From assembly GCA_963932145.1 (NCBI GenBank), contig OZ010613.1, positions 41,036,581 to 41,100,580 on the forward strand: DNA of 64,000 nt. The letters are read 5' to 3'. Shown here in pieces: positions 41,412 through 52,332 of the stretch. The notes beneath the pieces are model-generated. The model saw only the letters and a program-made list of their open reading frames with translations, had not been told where the DNA came from and did no database searches. Within the stretch, counting starts at the first letter, position 1. Every line of letters starts with the position of its first letter. Source of the DNA: Acanthosepion lycidas (Eukaryota > Mollusca > Cephalopoda > Sepiida > Sepiidae). A program made the translations under genes and the position numbers.

Positions 41412-42529
41412 CAGTGTGGTCCAAAAGTTTTGTCACCCCCTATATAATATAATTTTCTATTTCAACGCTTTGTTGGGGTATTATCAAGGAGAGAGTTTCA
41501 CATGAACGATGCCAGAATGTCCATCAGTTGAAGGACGCCGTTCGGAGAGCCTTTGCAACGAACAACAAAGCATAACTTCGTAAAATATCACACAGGACAT
41601 GGCGCCGCATCATTTTGTGCCACGAAAATGATTGCGTTCATACAGACCTGCTCGATGTGTGACAGCGTCAATGAAATTGAATAAACTGAATCCAGTCCAT
41701 GTGCTTTGTATTACTTGTTCTCGTTACTTTTGGTAAGGGATGACAAGACTTTCAGACCATCATGTAATATGGCCAAGAAATGGAGGATTTGTTTAATACT
41801 AAAGAACAATACAAAACTGATCCCTCACTTTTTATCATCCTTTCATTTTATTAGCTATAAGAATGTTTTGTAATTTCATCTATGAAAATTACACAGGACA
41901 TGGCCCCACGTAAATATTGGTTTTCATGCAGACCTTCTCGGTGTGTGACAGCGTCAATAAAAGTGAATAAACGGAATCCAGTCCATGTGCTTTGTATTAC
42001 TACTGTATTACTTGTTCTTCTATTGTTCACATAATTTTTTGGTAGGGGTGACAAGTCTTTAAGACCACACTGTACTATGGCCAAAAAATGAGGGACTTGT
42101 CTAATACTAAAGAACAATGCAAAACTGGTCACTCACTTTTTATCATCCTTTCATTTGATTACCTATAATTATATTTGTAATTTCATCTATGAATCGAAAG
42201 GTCCGAAAGTCTTGTCACCACAACATAATATTAGGTTGGTGCAAAAATAATGACGTAATAATGTCGTTTTTTGACGTTAAAAAATACGTCAAAAAACGAC
42301 ATCATTAGGTCATTATTTTTGCACCAACCTAATATTATTTTCGATTTCCAGAGGACATGGCAACACGTAAATGATGGTTTTCATACAGACCTTCTCGATG
42401 TGTGACAGCTTCAAGGGAAGCGAATAAACAGAACCCAGTACACGCGCTTTGTATTACTGTCTTACTTGTTCTTCTATTGTTCTCATTACTTTTTGGCATG
42501 GGGTAACAGGACCTTCGGACAACCGTGTA
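41412..42529 (+). mobile_element. Tandemly duplicated Tc1/mariner-like remnants (307-bp period) with nested MITE
   Basis: Starts at CAGTGTGGTCCAAAAGTTTT after TA. Right-end remnants occur at about 41773, at 42072 (AAGACCACACTG then TA) and at about 42529. The first unit reads on + VSHERCQNVHQLKDAVRRAF and HRTWRRIILCHENDCVHTDL, a transposase C-terminal end. The block ACACAGGACATGG..CAGACCT.CTCG.TGTGTGACAGC is present three times, and GGCCAARAAATGRRGGA is offset by 307 bp. MITE copy 10 sits in the third unit. Confidence 0.7.
42231..42332. mobile_element. MADE1-like MITE, copy 10 (102 bp, long subtype)
   Basis: TTAGGTTGGTGCAAAAATAA at the left, TTTTTGCACCAACCTAA at the right, TA flanks, palindromic GACGTTAAAAAATACGTC centre. 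Nearly perfect single hairpin. Confidence 0.9.
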
Positions 42530-42599
42530 GCGTAAAAAATAAAAATATTTATTTTAGTAAGTTTCATAAAAGTGTATAGAATAAAAAAAAAACTATTTT

Positions 42600-42882
42600 A
42601 TTAATATCCTACCTTACATTACTCGGACTATTGTCCTCATCTTTGTCGCCATATTTATCACAACGTTTCGGCCTTCTTCAGGTGGTTGAAATGTCGAACT
42701 TAACCCTTTATTTCTCTCACTGGGGAAATCCGTTCTAGTTCCACTTGCCATGTCTGATGCATGTCAGTTATCTCCCGCTAATTCCCCTCTGAAAGTTCTC
42801 CACTGTCTTAACCGGGTATTGAACTCACACTCTTTGGATCTAACCAACGCCTTTATCCACTGTGCCATGTGTCCTTGAGGTT
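42600..42882 (-). mobile_element. tRNA-headed repeat, copy H5 (head and body)
   Basis: Minus strand: tRNA-like head with TGGCACAGTGGATAAAGGC (A box) and GAGTTCAATACC (B box) at 42812-42876. Then come CATGGCAAGTGGAACTAGAA, AAATAAAGGGTTAAGTTCGA, CCACCTGAAGAAGGCCGAAA, CGTTGTGATAAATATGGCGA and GATGAGGACAATAGTCCG. In this copy the GGCC..GGCC hairpin has collapsed to a single GGCC. It is one of two copies where head and body are contiguous. Confidence 0.7.
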
Positions 42883-43104
42883 ATCTGAGCATGAATTTCT
42901 GGGTATTATAAACCTAAAATCTCAGCAACCATTTTTACCAGTGCTCATATTGCAATTTTTGCTTTTATCATTGCATGTTTTTTTTTTTTACCAGAGCTCA
43001 TATTGCAACTTTTATTGTTATTATTGCTTTTCTCTGGCACTCCATATTACTCGTTCCCATATTGTATTCATTTCTATGCTTGGTCGGCTCAGGAGATTTT
43101 TGTG

Positions 43105-43215
43105 GCCTAGCATATGTGCAACGGCCGAAATAAATATTGGGACAAAGATGAGGACAATAGTTGGAATAATGTAAATAATGTACATAATATATCATCTCAG
43201 AAATATAGACAAAAT
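43105..43215 (+). repeat. H-repeat body fragment, copy H6
   Basis: TGCAACGGCCGAAATAAATA, AAGATGAGGACAATAGTTGG and TATCATCTCAGAAATATAGAC. Lacks the upstream CTGAAGA part. It faces H5 across 240 bp. Confidence 0.6.
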
Positions 43216-43720
43216 TCTACCTATTTAAGTTTAAAGATAATTTATTTTAAAACCAAATTCTTGATTTTTGTACTGTCGTCCACAGACTATTGAAATTTTT
43301 AAATACTTTCGTGCGCTATTAAAAAGTCAGTGGTGACAGTAGAAGACTGTTGATCTGTGATTTGGTGACAGTTCACGGGTTACTGTAAACGTTATTTATG
43401 CAAACTTTTAAGTACACTGCAAGCATTACGTTTAAAAAATTCAATACATTAACCGTTAAATTTACTAACTTACTATGGAAAACTCTTGAGGACATATATT
43501 GGATTTTAAGGAGAATTTTAAACTTGGTTTCGTTTTTCGTCTCAAACGGACGCCCGATGAGTCGATGAGCGATGAGTGACCGTGCCGATGTTTTAAAAAT
43601 GTATAAAAACTTTATTTACATACGTAAATACATTTTAAGATTTTTATAGATTAGCTTCAAGCTATTATCTTTCAAATAAAACGAAAATGTAACTTCAAAG
43701 AATACCTATAAATTATTTAA
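43215..43720. other. No recognised feature
   Basis: AT-rich. A short ATGAGTCGATGAGCGATGAG stretch at 43558-43578 is a local triplet-like repeat. Nothing else noted. Confidence 0.3.
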
Positions 43721-44038
43721 AATTTTTTTTTCATTTTTTTCTCAGTTAGTCTGTGTCTGTTATAAGATAAGCATATGTACTGCTTTTTTTGTTTGTTTCA
43801 TTTTTTCCTCCAATTCTATTTTCTGTCTATCTTTAAACTTATTTCGTTTTCTTTCTTTGTTTTTTTCTCTAAATTCCCTTTTCCTTTCTTTTCCTTTTTT
43901 TATTTTTCCTTTGTTTTTTTCCCTTTTCCTTTCTTTCTTAAAAAATTCTTTTTCTTTTTTTCTCAAAATTCTCTTTTCCTTTTTTATTTGTTCTTTTTCT
44001 TCTTCTTTTACTTCCTTTCTGTCGTACTTAAAAATTTC

Positions 44039-44069
<31 letters not shown>

Positions 44070-46030
44070 CTAAATTCTCTCTTCTTATGTATTCCTTTAT
44101 CTTTCTTCTTTTCCTTTCTTTCTGTCTTTCTTAAACATTTCTTCATTCTTTCTGAAAATTCTCTTTCCATTTCTAATTTGTTCCTTTCTTTTTCTTCCTT
44201 GCTTTCCTTTCTTTTATTCTTTTTTCTGTTTATTCTTTTCCTTTCTTTCTGTCTTTGTTAAAACATTCCTTTTTGTTTTCTTTCTCAAAATACGCCTTTT
44301 CTTTCTTATTTGTTCTTTTTTTTTTCTTCTTTTCCTTTCTTCCTGACTTTCTTAAAACATTTCTTGTTTGTTTTTTAAGATTCACTTTTCTTTTTTTATT
44401 TGTTGCTTTTTTCTTCATTTCCTCCCTTTCTGTCGTACTTAAAACATTTCTCTTTCTTTCTTTCTCTAAATTATCGTGTCCTTTCTTATCTGTTCAGTTC
44501 TTTTTTCTTCTTTTCCTTTCTTTCTGTCTTATTTGAAGCATTTTCTTTTCTTTCTTCCTTTCTTTCTTTGTTCATTTTTTCTTTTTATCCTTTCTTTCTG
44601 TCTTTCTGAAAACATTTCCTTTTCTTTCTCTCTCAAAATTCTCTTTTCTTTTCTTATTTGTTCATTTCTTTTTTCTTCTTTTCCTTTCTTTCTGTCTTTC
44701 CTGAAATATATCTTTTTCTTTCTGTCTCTAAATTCTCTTTTTCTTACTTATTTGTACCTTACAATTTTCTACTTTTCCTTCTTTTCTGTCTCTCTTAAAA
44801 CATTTCTATTTCTTTCTCACAGTTCTCTTTTCCTTTCGTATCTATTATATTAATTTTTCTTCTTTTCCTTTCTTTCTGTCATTCTTAAAACATTTTTCTT
44901 TCCTGCAGAAAATTATCTTTTCTTTTCTCATTTGTTCCTTTCCTTTCTTTCATCTTTTACTTCCGTTCTCTCCTTCTTATAACATTTCTTTTTCTTTCTC
45001 AAAATTCTCATTACTTTCTCATTTATTCCCTTCTTTTTCTATATTTCCTTTCTTTCTATCTTTCTTAAAACATTTCTCATTCTTTCTTTCTTTTTTTTCT
45101 TTCTTTCTTTTTTTCTTTCTTTCTCGAAATTCTCTTTTCCTTTTTTATTTGTTCTGTTCTATCTTTTTTCTTTTGTTTTTCTTTCTTTCTAAAAATTATT
45201 TTTCCTTTCTTATTTCTTCCGTTTTTTTTCCTTCTTTTCCTTACTTTCTGTCTTTCTTTAATCATTTCTTTATCTTTCTTTCTAAAAAGTCTCTTTTCCT
45301 TTCATATTTGTTTATTTCTTTTTTCTTCTTATCCTTTCTTTCTGTCTTTCTTGAAACACTTTTCCTTTCTCAAAATTCTCTTTTCATTTCTTACTTATTA
45401 TTTTCTTTTTTCTTCTTTTTTCTTTCTTTCTGTCTTTCCTGAAATAGTTCTCTTTCTTTCTTTATCAAGATTCTCTTTTCATTTCTTATTTGTCCCTTTC
45501 TATTTTTTTCTTCTTTTCCTTTCTTTCTGTCTTTCTTGAAACATTTTCTTTTTCTTTCTTTCTCAAAATACTATTTATTATTTCTTCCTTTCTTTTTAAT
45601 TTCTTTCTTTTCATTCTGTCCTTCTTGAAACATTTCTTTTTCTTTCTTTCTCATTTCCATTCTTATTTTCATTTTATTTTTTCTTCATTTTCTTTCATTC
45701 TGCCTTTCTTAAATTATTTCATTTTCTTTCTTTCTCATAATTTTCTTTTCCTTCCTTATTTGCTCATTTATTTTTTTCTTTTATCCCTTTCTTTCGCTTT
45801 CTCTTAAAACATTTCTGTTTCTTTCTTTCTCAAAATTCTCTTTTACTTTCTTATTTGTTATTTTTTCTTCATTTGTTCCTGTCTTTCTTCATTGCTTTCC
45901 TTTCTTTTATTCATTTTTTTCAGTTTATTCTTTTCCTTTCTATCTGTTTTTCTTAAAACATTCCTTTGTGCTTTCTTTCTCAAAATACGCTTTTCTTTCT
46001 TATTTGTTCTTTTACCTTTTTGTTCTTTTC

Positions 46031-46062
<32 letters not shown>

Positions 46063-47040
46063 AATCATTTCTTTTTCTTTCTTTCTCAGAATTTCCTTTT
46101 CTTTTCTTATTTCTTTCTTTCTTTTTTCTTCTTTTCCTCTCTTTCTGTCTTTCTTCAATCATTTCTTTTTCTTTCTTTCTCAGAATTTCCTTTCTTATTT
46201 CTTTCTTTCTTTTTTCTTCTTTTCCTTTCTTTCTGTCTTTCTTCAATCATTTCTTTTTCTTTCTTTCTCAGAATTTCCTTTCTTATTTCTTTCTTTCTTT
46301 TTTCTTCTTTTCCTTTCTTTCTGTCTTTCTTCAATCATTTCTTTTTCTTTCTTTCTCAGAATTTCCTTTCTTATTTCTTTCTTTCTTTTTTCTTCTTTTC
46401 CTTTCTTTCTGTCTTTCTTCAATCATTTCTTTTTTTTTCTTTCTCAGAATTTCCTTTCTTATTTCTTTCTTTCTTTTTTCTTCTTTTCCTTTCTTTCTGT
46501 CTTTCTTCAATCATTTCTTTTTCTTTCTTTCTCAGAATTTCCTTTCTTATTTCTTTCTTTCTTTTTTCTTCTTTTCCTTTCTTTCTGTCTTTCTTCAATC
46601 ATTTCTTTTTCTTTCTTTCTCAGAATTTTCTTTTTACTTTCTTATTTCTTTCTTTCTTTTTTCTTCTTTTCCTTTCTTTCTTTCTTTCTTTCTTAAATCG
46701 TTTCTTTTTCTTTCTTTCTCAGAATTTCCTTTTCCTTTCTTATTAGTTTCTTTCTTTCTTTCTTTCTTTCTTAAATCGTTTCTTTTTCTTTCTTTCTCAG
46801 AATTTCCTTTTCCTTTCTTATTAGTTTCTTTCTTTCTTTTTTCTTTTTAGTTCTACCACGAAATTTCATTATTTCTACATTTTCTGTTTTTCTTTCTTTT
46901 TCTTTCTTTCATATTCTTTCTTTCTTTTTCTTTCTTTCATATTCTTTCTTTCTTTTTCTTTCTTTCATATTCTTTCTTTCTTTTTCTTTCTTTCATATTC
47001 TTTCTTTCATATTCTTTCTTTCTTTCATTCATTTTCTCTT
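43720..47040. repeat. Long diverged (TTTC)n polypyrimidine array with ~89-bp higher-order units
   Basis: About 3.3 kb of almost pure pyrimidine. The 3' part (about 46050-46640) is homogeneous, with a unit containing TCTTTCTGTCTTTCTTCAATC, CATTTCTTTTTCTTTC and TTTCTCAGAATTTCC repeated at roughly 88-90 bp. The 5' part is an older version with TTAAAACATTTCT punctuation. A detached fragment lies at 47995-48055. The 242-294 aa frames are repeat translations. Confidence 0.9.
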
Positions 47041-47650
47041 CACACAATTTCCCCCTCTTCAATTTTTTCTAATTCTTTCCACCCATTCCTATCTCTCCCT
47101 TTGTTTAATTCTCTCTCTCCCACTCTACATATTTGCGTTTTCTCTCCTCTTATCTCTTGCTCCCTAGCACTCTCCTATAATCTCTCAGCCAAAGCCCGCG
47201 AAAACCAGTGACCAAACCTCTTCCACACCTTTTACAATGCCATTCCCACACACTCTTCGAGACCTCAGCGGTGAACTAATGCACTTCCCCACACCGAAAA
47301 ATCAATGTCTCCCGACTCTCTTTGATTCCGGATAATGGTGTTTAGCTGCAAAACGCCCTATGAATAATTAATAAGATACTGTTTCAGTTCAATCGTCCTG
47401 TATTCCTTACTCTCCCCACCCTTATATAATACCCTGTTTCTCAAAGCCTCCCCTGGTTACCCCCTTCTGCTTCTTTCGATTTCGTGTGGAAGACGGACAT
47501 GGGCTGGGAGTCCGGGTGGTTACCGAAAAACGAAATGAACAAAGGTCAGTAAATTTTTCGAGGGTGTTTTTTATTTTAGTTTCTTTTTTATTTCTTTTTG
47601 GTACCCACTTAAGACACATGTAACTGCTTGAAGCAATGATTCCTAAGCTC
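47041..47650. other. Mostly unique spacer
   Basis: Contains the short frame 47422-47619 (-) without recognisable motifs. CA and TA microsatellites follow at 47672-47710. Confidence 0.3.
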
Positions 47651-47754
47651 TCGCTGTAATGAAACCCCTAGCACACACACACACACACACACATATATAT
47701 GTATATGTATACATATAAATAAAGATATTTTATGTTTATACATTATTTTTTATA

Positions 47755-47834
47755 TTAGGTTAGTGCAAAAATAATGTCGTTTTCTCACATATGCTTCTAT
47801 GTGAGAAAACGACATTATATTTGCACCAACTTAA
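47755..47834. mobile_element. MADE1-like MITE, copy 11 (80 bp)
   Basis: TTAGGTTAGTGCAAAA at the left, TTTGCACCAACTTAA at the right, TA flanks, CACATATGCTTCTATGTG centre of the short subtype. Confidence 0.85.
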
Positions 47835-47905
47835 TAGATAAAATATTTAAGAAATGCTCTGTTTATAATAAATACACAGTATTAACCGGCCTATGTCCGA
47901 GGAAT

Positions 47906-47940
<35 letters not shown>

Positions 47941-48128
47941 GACATTTTATGTTTATACATTCTTTTTTATAGATACAAATATTTAGGTAAATGCTTTTCT
48001 CTTTTCTTCTTTTCCTTTCTTTCTTAAATCGTTTCTTTTTCTTTCTTTCTCAGAAATAACAATTTCTCAGTTTATAATAAACAGTATTAACGACCTGAAT
48101 GTTCGAGAAATTTCATAGAAAGTATTCG

Positions 48129-48210
48129 TCCTCCGACAGGAATCGAACCTGTATCCTATACGGAACCATCATATAGCCTGACGTGCTTTTACCGATGTCG
48201 CCACAGAGGA
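48129..48210 (-). tRNA. tRNA-like sequence with long variable arm (pseudogene or SINE head likely)
   Basis: The 82-nt minus strand shows a 7-bp acceptor pairing (TCCTCTG with CGGAGGA, one G-T pair). It has a perfect T arm ACAGG-TTCGATT-CCTGT, an A box TGGCGACATCGG and a 5-bp anticodon stem CGTCA/TGATG. The variable segment is 14 nt and can form TCC/GGA, as in class II tRNAs (Leu/Ser). The 7-nt anticodon loop would be GGCTATA, lacking the near-universal T33 and placing CTA in the anticodon position. The D stem is weak. I therefore favour a decayed tRNA or the tRNA-derived head of a SINE. Confidence 0.55.
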
Positions 48211-48320
48211 GCGTTTCGGTTAGCAAGGTCGATTTTACTGTTTTTAAACTACAATTTTCCATGATCTTCTCACGTACATTCATATCTCGATGCGTATTCA
48301 AATGTGAACAAATAACGTCA

Positions 48321-48429
48321 CATTATGAAATGGATAAAGTTCGACAATTATTTTAAGACATTTATATATATAATGTATAAGCATAAAAATGTCTTAAAAT
48401 AATTGTCGGGCTTTGTTCATTTCATAATG
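48321..48429. repeat. Foldback inverted repeat, ~44-bp arms
   Basis: CATTATGAAATGGATAAAGT ... AAGACATTT (48321-48363) is the inverse of AAATGTCTT ... TTCATTTCATAATG (48387-48429) with about four mismatches, around an AT-rich ~23-bp loop. Confidence 0.85.
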
Positions 48430-48910
48430 TATGTATGTATGTATGTATGAGGGATCGCAGACAAATTGTGGTTTCTAGAAGTTCTTTCGGTTTTAGGGAG
48501 TGAGTTATACCAAAACTTTTCAGCACCGCCTCAATATTAAATTTGCATCTATTATACGCTAACCGAACAAGCAATTACCATTAATTTATACGGGGAAAAA
48601 TGTCACCGTTTCCACTCCCCTAAAGTAACCTTTTTCTACGTCTGCCTCTGTAGATGTCGAATGTCGTGGCTACTCTGGACGATAGGGAATACTTCTCGAC
48701 GATAAGGAAGGCGATAATGCCACTAAGACACGGGAGTGGGTACTGGGAGGGAAATAGAATGAAAAGACTTTAGAAGGAACCCGAAACCCAATCGTGAACA
48801 GGAAATTACGCATAAACCTCTACTCCTGTTCAAAAGTCGGGGGAAGTGTATGAACCGGTCTCTCTAACCCTAGTGAGGAAAAAATAATTAGTAAATACAA
48901 ATTTCAGAGT
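48430..48910. other. Spacer with inverse fragment of the 187-bp repeat
   Basis: A TATG run sits at 48428-48448. 48780-48870 holds CGTGAACAGGAAATTACGCA and AAACCTCTACTCCTGTTCAA, the inverse of the 187-bp unit. No genes seen. Confidence 0.4.
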
Positions 48911-48916
48911 CTAGAC

Positions 48917-49917
48917 CAGTGATTCCCAACGTTTGGCGCATTACCCACCAGTGGGGGATGGTAATATTTTGGTGCGGCATGCGTAGGATGTGCACCCTTC
49001 AGCTTACTATACCCACATTAGCTCAAATTTTATTTTGCATTATTATTTCAAAGTATATTACAGAATATGCTTTCATTCAAATATTTTATATTTCTGCCTT
49101 TCAGTTCTCCATTATATGTTTTGAAACTATATATATATTTAACTGTCTTTTTGTTTTTTTAATCTTTCTCTTTCATGGACGCCATGGTTTTTGGAGGCTT
49201 GTTTAGAGACAAAGTTAATGGCCTTTTAAGCTTCTGTGAATTGCAGTAAACTTTTGAATATGTAAGAATTAAGTATTACGGGGGTGCGCTAGAATTTTAG
49301 ACATACCAAAGTGGGGCATGGAACAGTGTTTCCCAACCTCTTCTCAATCAGGGCTCTCTTTGGACCCCCCCCCCACAAAACCGTGAAATAAACTTTTAAA
49401 TATTATTCGGAATTTAGTTTGCATTGCAAGATAACATTTAGGTATTAGTGCAAAATAGTTTTAATATTGTTTTCATTTCTATTCTAAAAGCCAATTATTA
49501 AAATGTTAAAGCGAAATCTTTTATTTGATAGCTTATCTCAATGTTTTCAATGCGATGGTTGACTTTGGTGCTTACTGGCTAAGGCTTTTACTCTTAGCTA
49601 CCATGCTGCTTAAACTTAACCATAGATATCCTCATTTTGTAATTTACAGACAGCTTTGAAAACATATTCAACCATAGAGGAAGTTGAGAAAGCTATGAAG
49701 AAAAGTTTGATAGCTTTCCACAGATTTAGAGACATCATAGAATTTTCCTTTTGTAGCCAAAATTGAATAACTTTTGAAAAATTGAAAAAAAAAATGGATA
49801 AATTCCCCACCCACAAGTATGTTCACCGTAGTCCAAATGAAATGAAAACTCCCAGTGCCCCCTTTCAACATGACAGGACCCACAAGTGGACGCTAGCGGC
49901 CACGTTGGAAAATACTG
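48917..49917. mobile_element. hAT-like non-autonomous element (~1.0 kb)
   Basis: Left end CAGTGATTCCCAACGTTTGG, right end CCACGTTGGAAAATACTG, an imperfect inverted repeat of the CAGTG.TTCCCAA type seen in hAT elements. The flanking 8-mers GTCTAGAC and GTCTTCAC agree at six of eight positions, as expected for an aged hAT target duplication. A second left-end-like CAGTGTTTCCCAACCTCTTC lies inside at 49325. Internal minus frames (49616-49883) show no transposase motif. Confidence 0.6.
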
Positions 49918-50204
49918 GTCTTCACGGAGACATTTAAAAGCCTAGACTTTAGAGGGAACCAGAATGATAAACTTAAACAAGAAACAAGGAATAAACCTCT
50001 ACACCTGTTCAAAAGGACGCGAAGAAATAACAAGAAAATATACAGTCTGTTAAGAGACGTCCAGAAGTTCTTTTTTTGATTTGTGACCAAAAAAGAAATA
50101 AAATGTGAAGGGGTGTTGGAACGTCGTGTTTGGTTTACAAGCGAAGAATCATGAGGAACCAGATCGCCTTTTTGCAAGTTTTCCGAATTCGTTAAGACGC
50201 TCGC

Positions 50205-50795
50205 GGACATTTGACACTTGAACAATTAAGTTTTTGTGGCAAATAATTGGTGCTTTGACGTGGATCTAAATCCATCGTCTCTTACAAAAGTTCTTCCTTC
50301 TGAATGGGTCATCTTCCGGAGTGAAGCTCATTTGAGACGTCCGAGGACATTTGACACTTGATCAATTAAGTTTTTGTAGCAAATAATTGGTGCTTTTACG
50401 TGGATCTAAATCCATCGTCTCTTACAAAAGTTCTTCCTTCTGAATGGGTCATCTTCCGGAGTGAAGCTCATTTGAGACGTCCGAGGACATTTGACACTTG
50501 ATCAATTAAGTTTTTGTAGCAAATAATTGGTGCTTTTACGTGTATCTAAATCCATCGTCTCTTACAAAAGTTCTTCTTTCTGAATAGGTCATCTTCCGGA
50601 GCGAAGCTCATTTGAGACGTTCGAGGATATTTGAACACTTAACAATTAAGGTTTTGTGGAAAATTATTGGCGCTTTGACGTGATCCAAGTCCATCATGTC
50701 TTACAAATGTTCTTCCTTCTGAGTGTTAGTGTCTTCCGAAGCGAAGCTCATTTGAGACGTTCGTGGACCTTCGCTTTGTGTCTGAGGGAATGTGA
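50205..50795. repeat. 140-bp tandem repeat, four units
   Basis: AATTAAGTTTTTGTGGCAAA at 50231 recurs at 50371, 50511 and 50651, exactly 140 bp apart. Each unit contains TCTAAATCCATCGTCTCTTA, GTTCTTCCTTCTGAATGGGT, CATCTTCCGGAGTGAAGCTC and ATTTGAGACGTCCGAGGACA. Units 1-3 are very similar and unit 4 is more diverged. 140 is not a multiple of three, arguing against a protein repeat. Confidence 0.9.
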
Positions 50796-51034
50796 AAGAT
50801 GTTTCCCATTTAGAGCTCCTAGAAACATGAAAGGACCATAATTGCAGAAGTTTCCAGCAAATTGATCGGCTAAAGGAAACATTACTTCGTAATTGTCTTA
50901 CTTTGATAAACCGAAAATTAATCATGAAAATGTAATGACAAAGACTGCAAAACAACGCCTCGGCGTAAAAAAAAATAAAATCACTAAGACCCTCATAACC
51001 ACTAACGTTTAGTACCAACCAATTTCCATAGGTT

Positions 51035-51200
51035 TTAGTCCTGGGTACGACAATAAACTAGATTCGGCAGCAGTGCCTCTGATGGGGAGATTAGAGGTTT
51101 TGGAGAGTCTGGAATCACATCTTAATTGATTTTGTTTCCAGGTCTACCATGACCAAGGGTGGTAGCATCTGTTAGGGTCCTAGCTATGGGCAAAGTGAAT
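51035..51200 (-). repeat. Inverse copy of the 40.7-kb dispersed repeat
   Basis: TAGTCCTGGGTACGACAATA, GCAGTGCCTCTGATGGGGAG and GGTAGCATCTGTTAGGGTCC correspond to the reverse complement of 40780-40950. Confidence 0.55.
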
Positions 51201-51590
51201 CATAAACAAAAACAAAATACTATAAAAGTATAAAAATACATTTTTATAGTCAAAATATCAGCAATACATTTTTATATAAAAAAATTACCAAAAAGACACA
51301 CATACTAACTAATTGTAGAAACTTCCTTGAAATCCTTATAAAATACTCCCAAGCAAGCAACATGAACACTTTCATGGCAGTAATCCATATAAAATCCTAG
51401 GATTTCTTAAAGAAATCAAATTGTATTCCGAAATAAAGCTACAACATAAAACACGCATATAACCGCCTCTATTTATTATATCCACATAAACATGTATTTG
51501 CAAAAAAGCTGAGTATTATCTACCATGTATTCAATTGTGAAAGCAGAATAACATATTTTTACTACTTCCAAGAAAATTTAATTTCGGCAT
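51200..51590. other. No recognised feature
   Basis: AT-rich, no repeat structure or motif seen. Confidence 0.3.
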
Positions 51591-51593
51591 TGT

Positions 51594-52145
51594 TATGGAC
51601 CAATATCCTCGCACCACAGTTATGGTCCAAGGTTAGAACCAAGGAAGAACAACACAAACACAAGAGTAGAATAACAAAGATATATTACAACAGAAATATA
51701 GTACAAGAAGTTAAAGGTGTTAGTAATGACTGTCCGTCTCGTTTAGAATGAACTAATATTGTCTCGACTCGTTACACCATTCATTGTATTTAATACCCCA
51801 CCCACGAGGAATATATGTGGCACGAGGCCGAGATTAAAGTGGGTTTCTCCGAACCCATAGGCTCGGCCAAAAATATACCCTTTGAACCCGCCTAGACGGG
51901 TTCAAGGCCTGTCTACTTCCCCGGACGAAACCTTGCCCTTCGGCAAAGCTTGGTCCGTGTTTCACTCTGCCACCATTCATTCCATTATACCGCTTGAGAG
52001 GCGCAGTATTTATAGTGTCAAGAAGAGTCCATTATCGTTATAGGTAAGTTCACATAACAGGCATTAAATTACCTATAAATCTTAAATAGACTCAACGAAT
52101 CAATCAATCCATTGGTTTCGGTCACTAGAATATTACGTAAGAGGC
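51594..52145. repeat. Structured GC-containing segment, possible LTR or SINE
   Basis: Begins TGTTATGGACCAATATCCTC. It contains the GTGGCACGAGGCCGA motif and three clear short hairpins: GAACCCG/CGGGTTC (about 51890-51911), TTGCC/GGCAA with a CTTC loop (about 51946-51960), and CCGAACCC/GGCTCGG-like pairing at 51858-51875. The TG start suggests a solo LTR, but no matching CA end or 5-bp duplication could be shown. Confidence 0.3.
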
Positions 52146-52332
52146 AGACGATTCTGAAACAACAATTTTGAAAACCATTTTTTCAGAATTTCCAGGAAAT
52201 AACTAGCAGTCGTTGAAAATGAAGGTGATTATAATTTTGATAAAATATTTAAATAAATTTAGCTTATATTTGTTTTATAGCCTTTTGTGGTAAAACTTAA
52301 GATCTAGCTGAACACATTAATTTCTTTTTAAT

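Noticed and set aside
41851..42132. 93-aa minus frame
   Set aside because: Lies antisense to the tandem Tc1-like remnants and has no recognisable domain.
43555..43590. Repeated GATGAG words as hammerhead cores
   Set aside because: No GAAAC follows within reach; it is a short local repeat.
45892..46850. Overlapping 242-294 aa frames in three phases
   Set aside because: TTTC-type repeats lack stop codons in every phase; unit periodicity shows in the protein (SFFNHFFFFLSQNF).
50231..50790. Regular 140-bp repeats considered as a CRISPR-like array
   Set aside because: Units are contiguous with no unique spacers, and the context is a eukaryotic genome.
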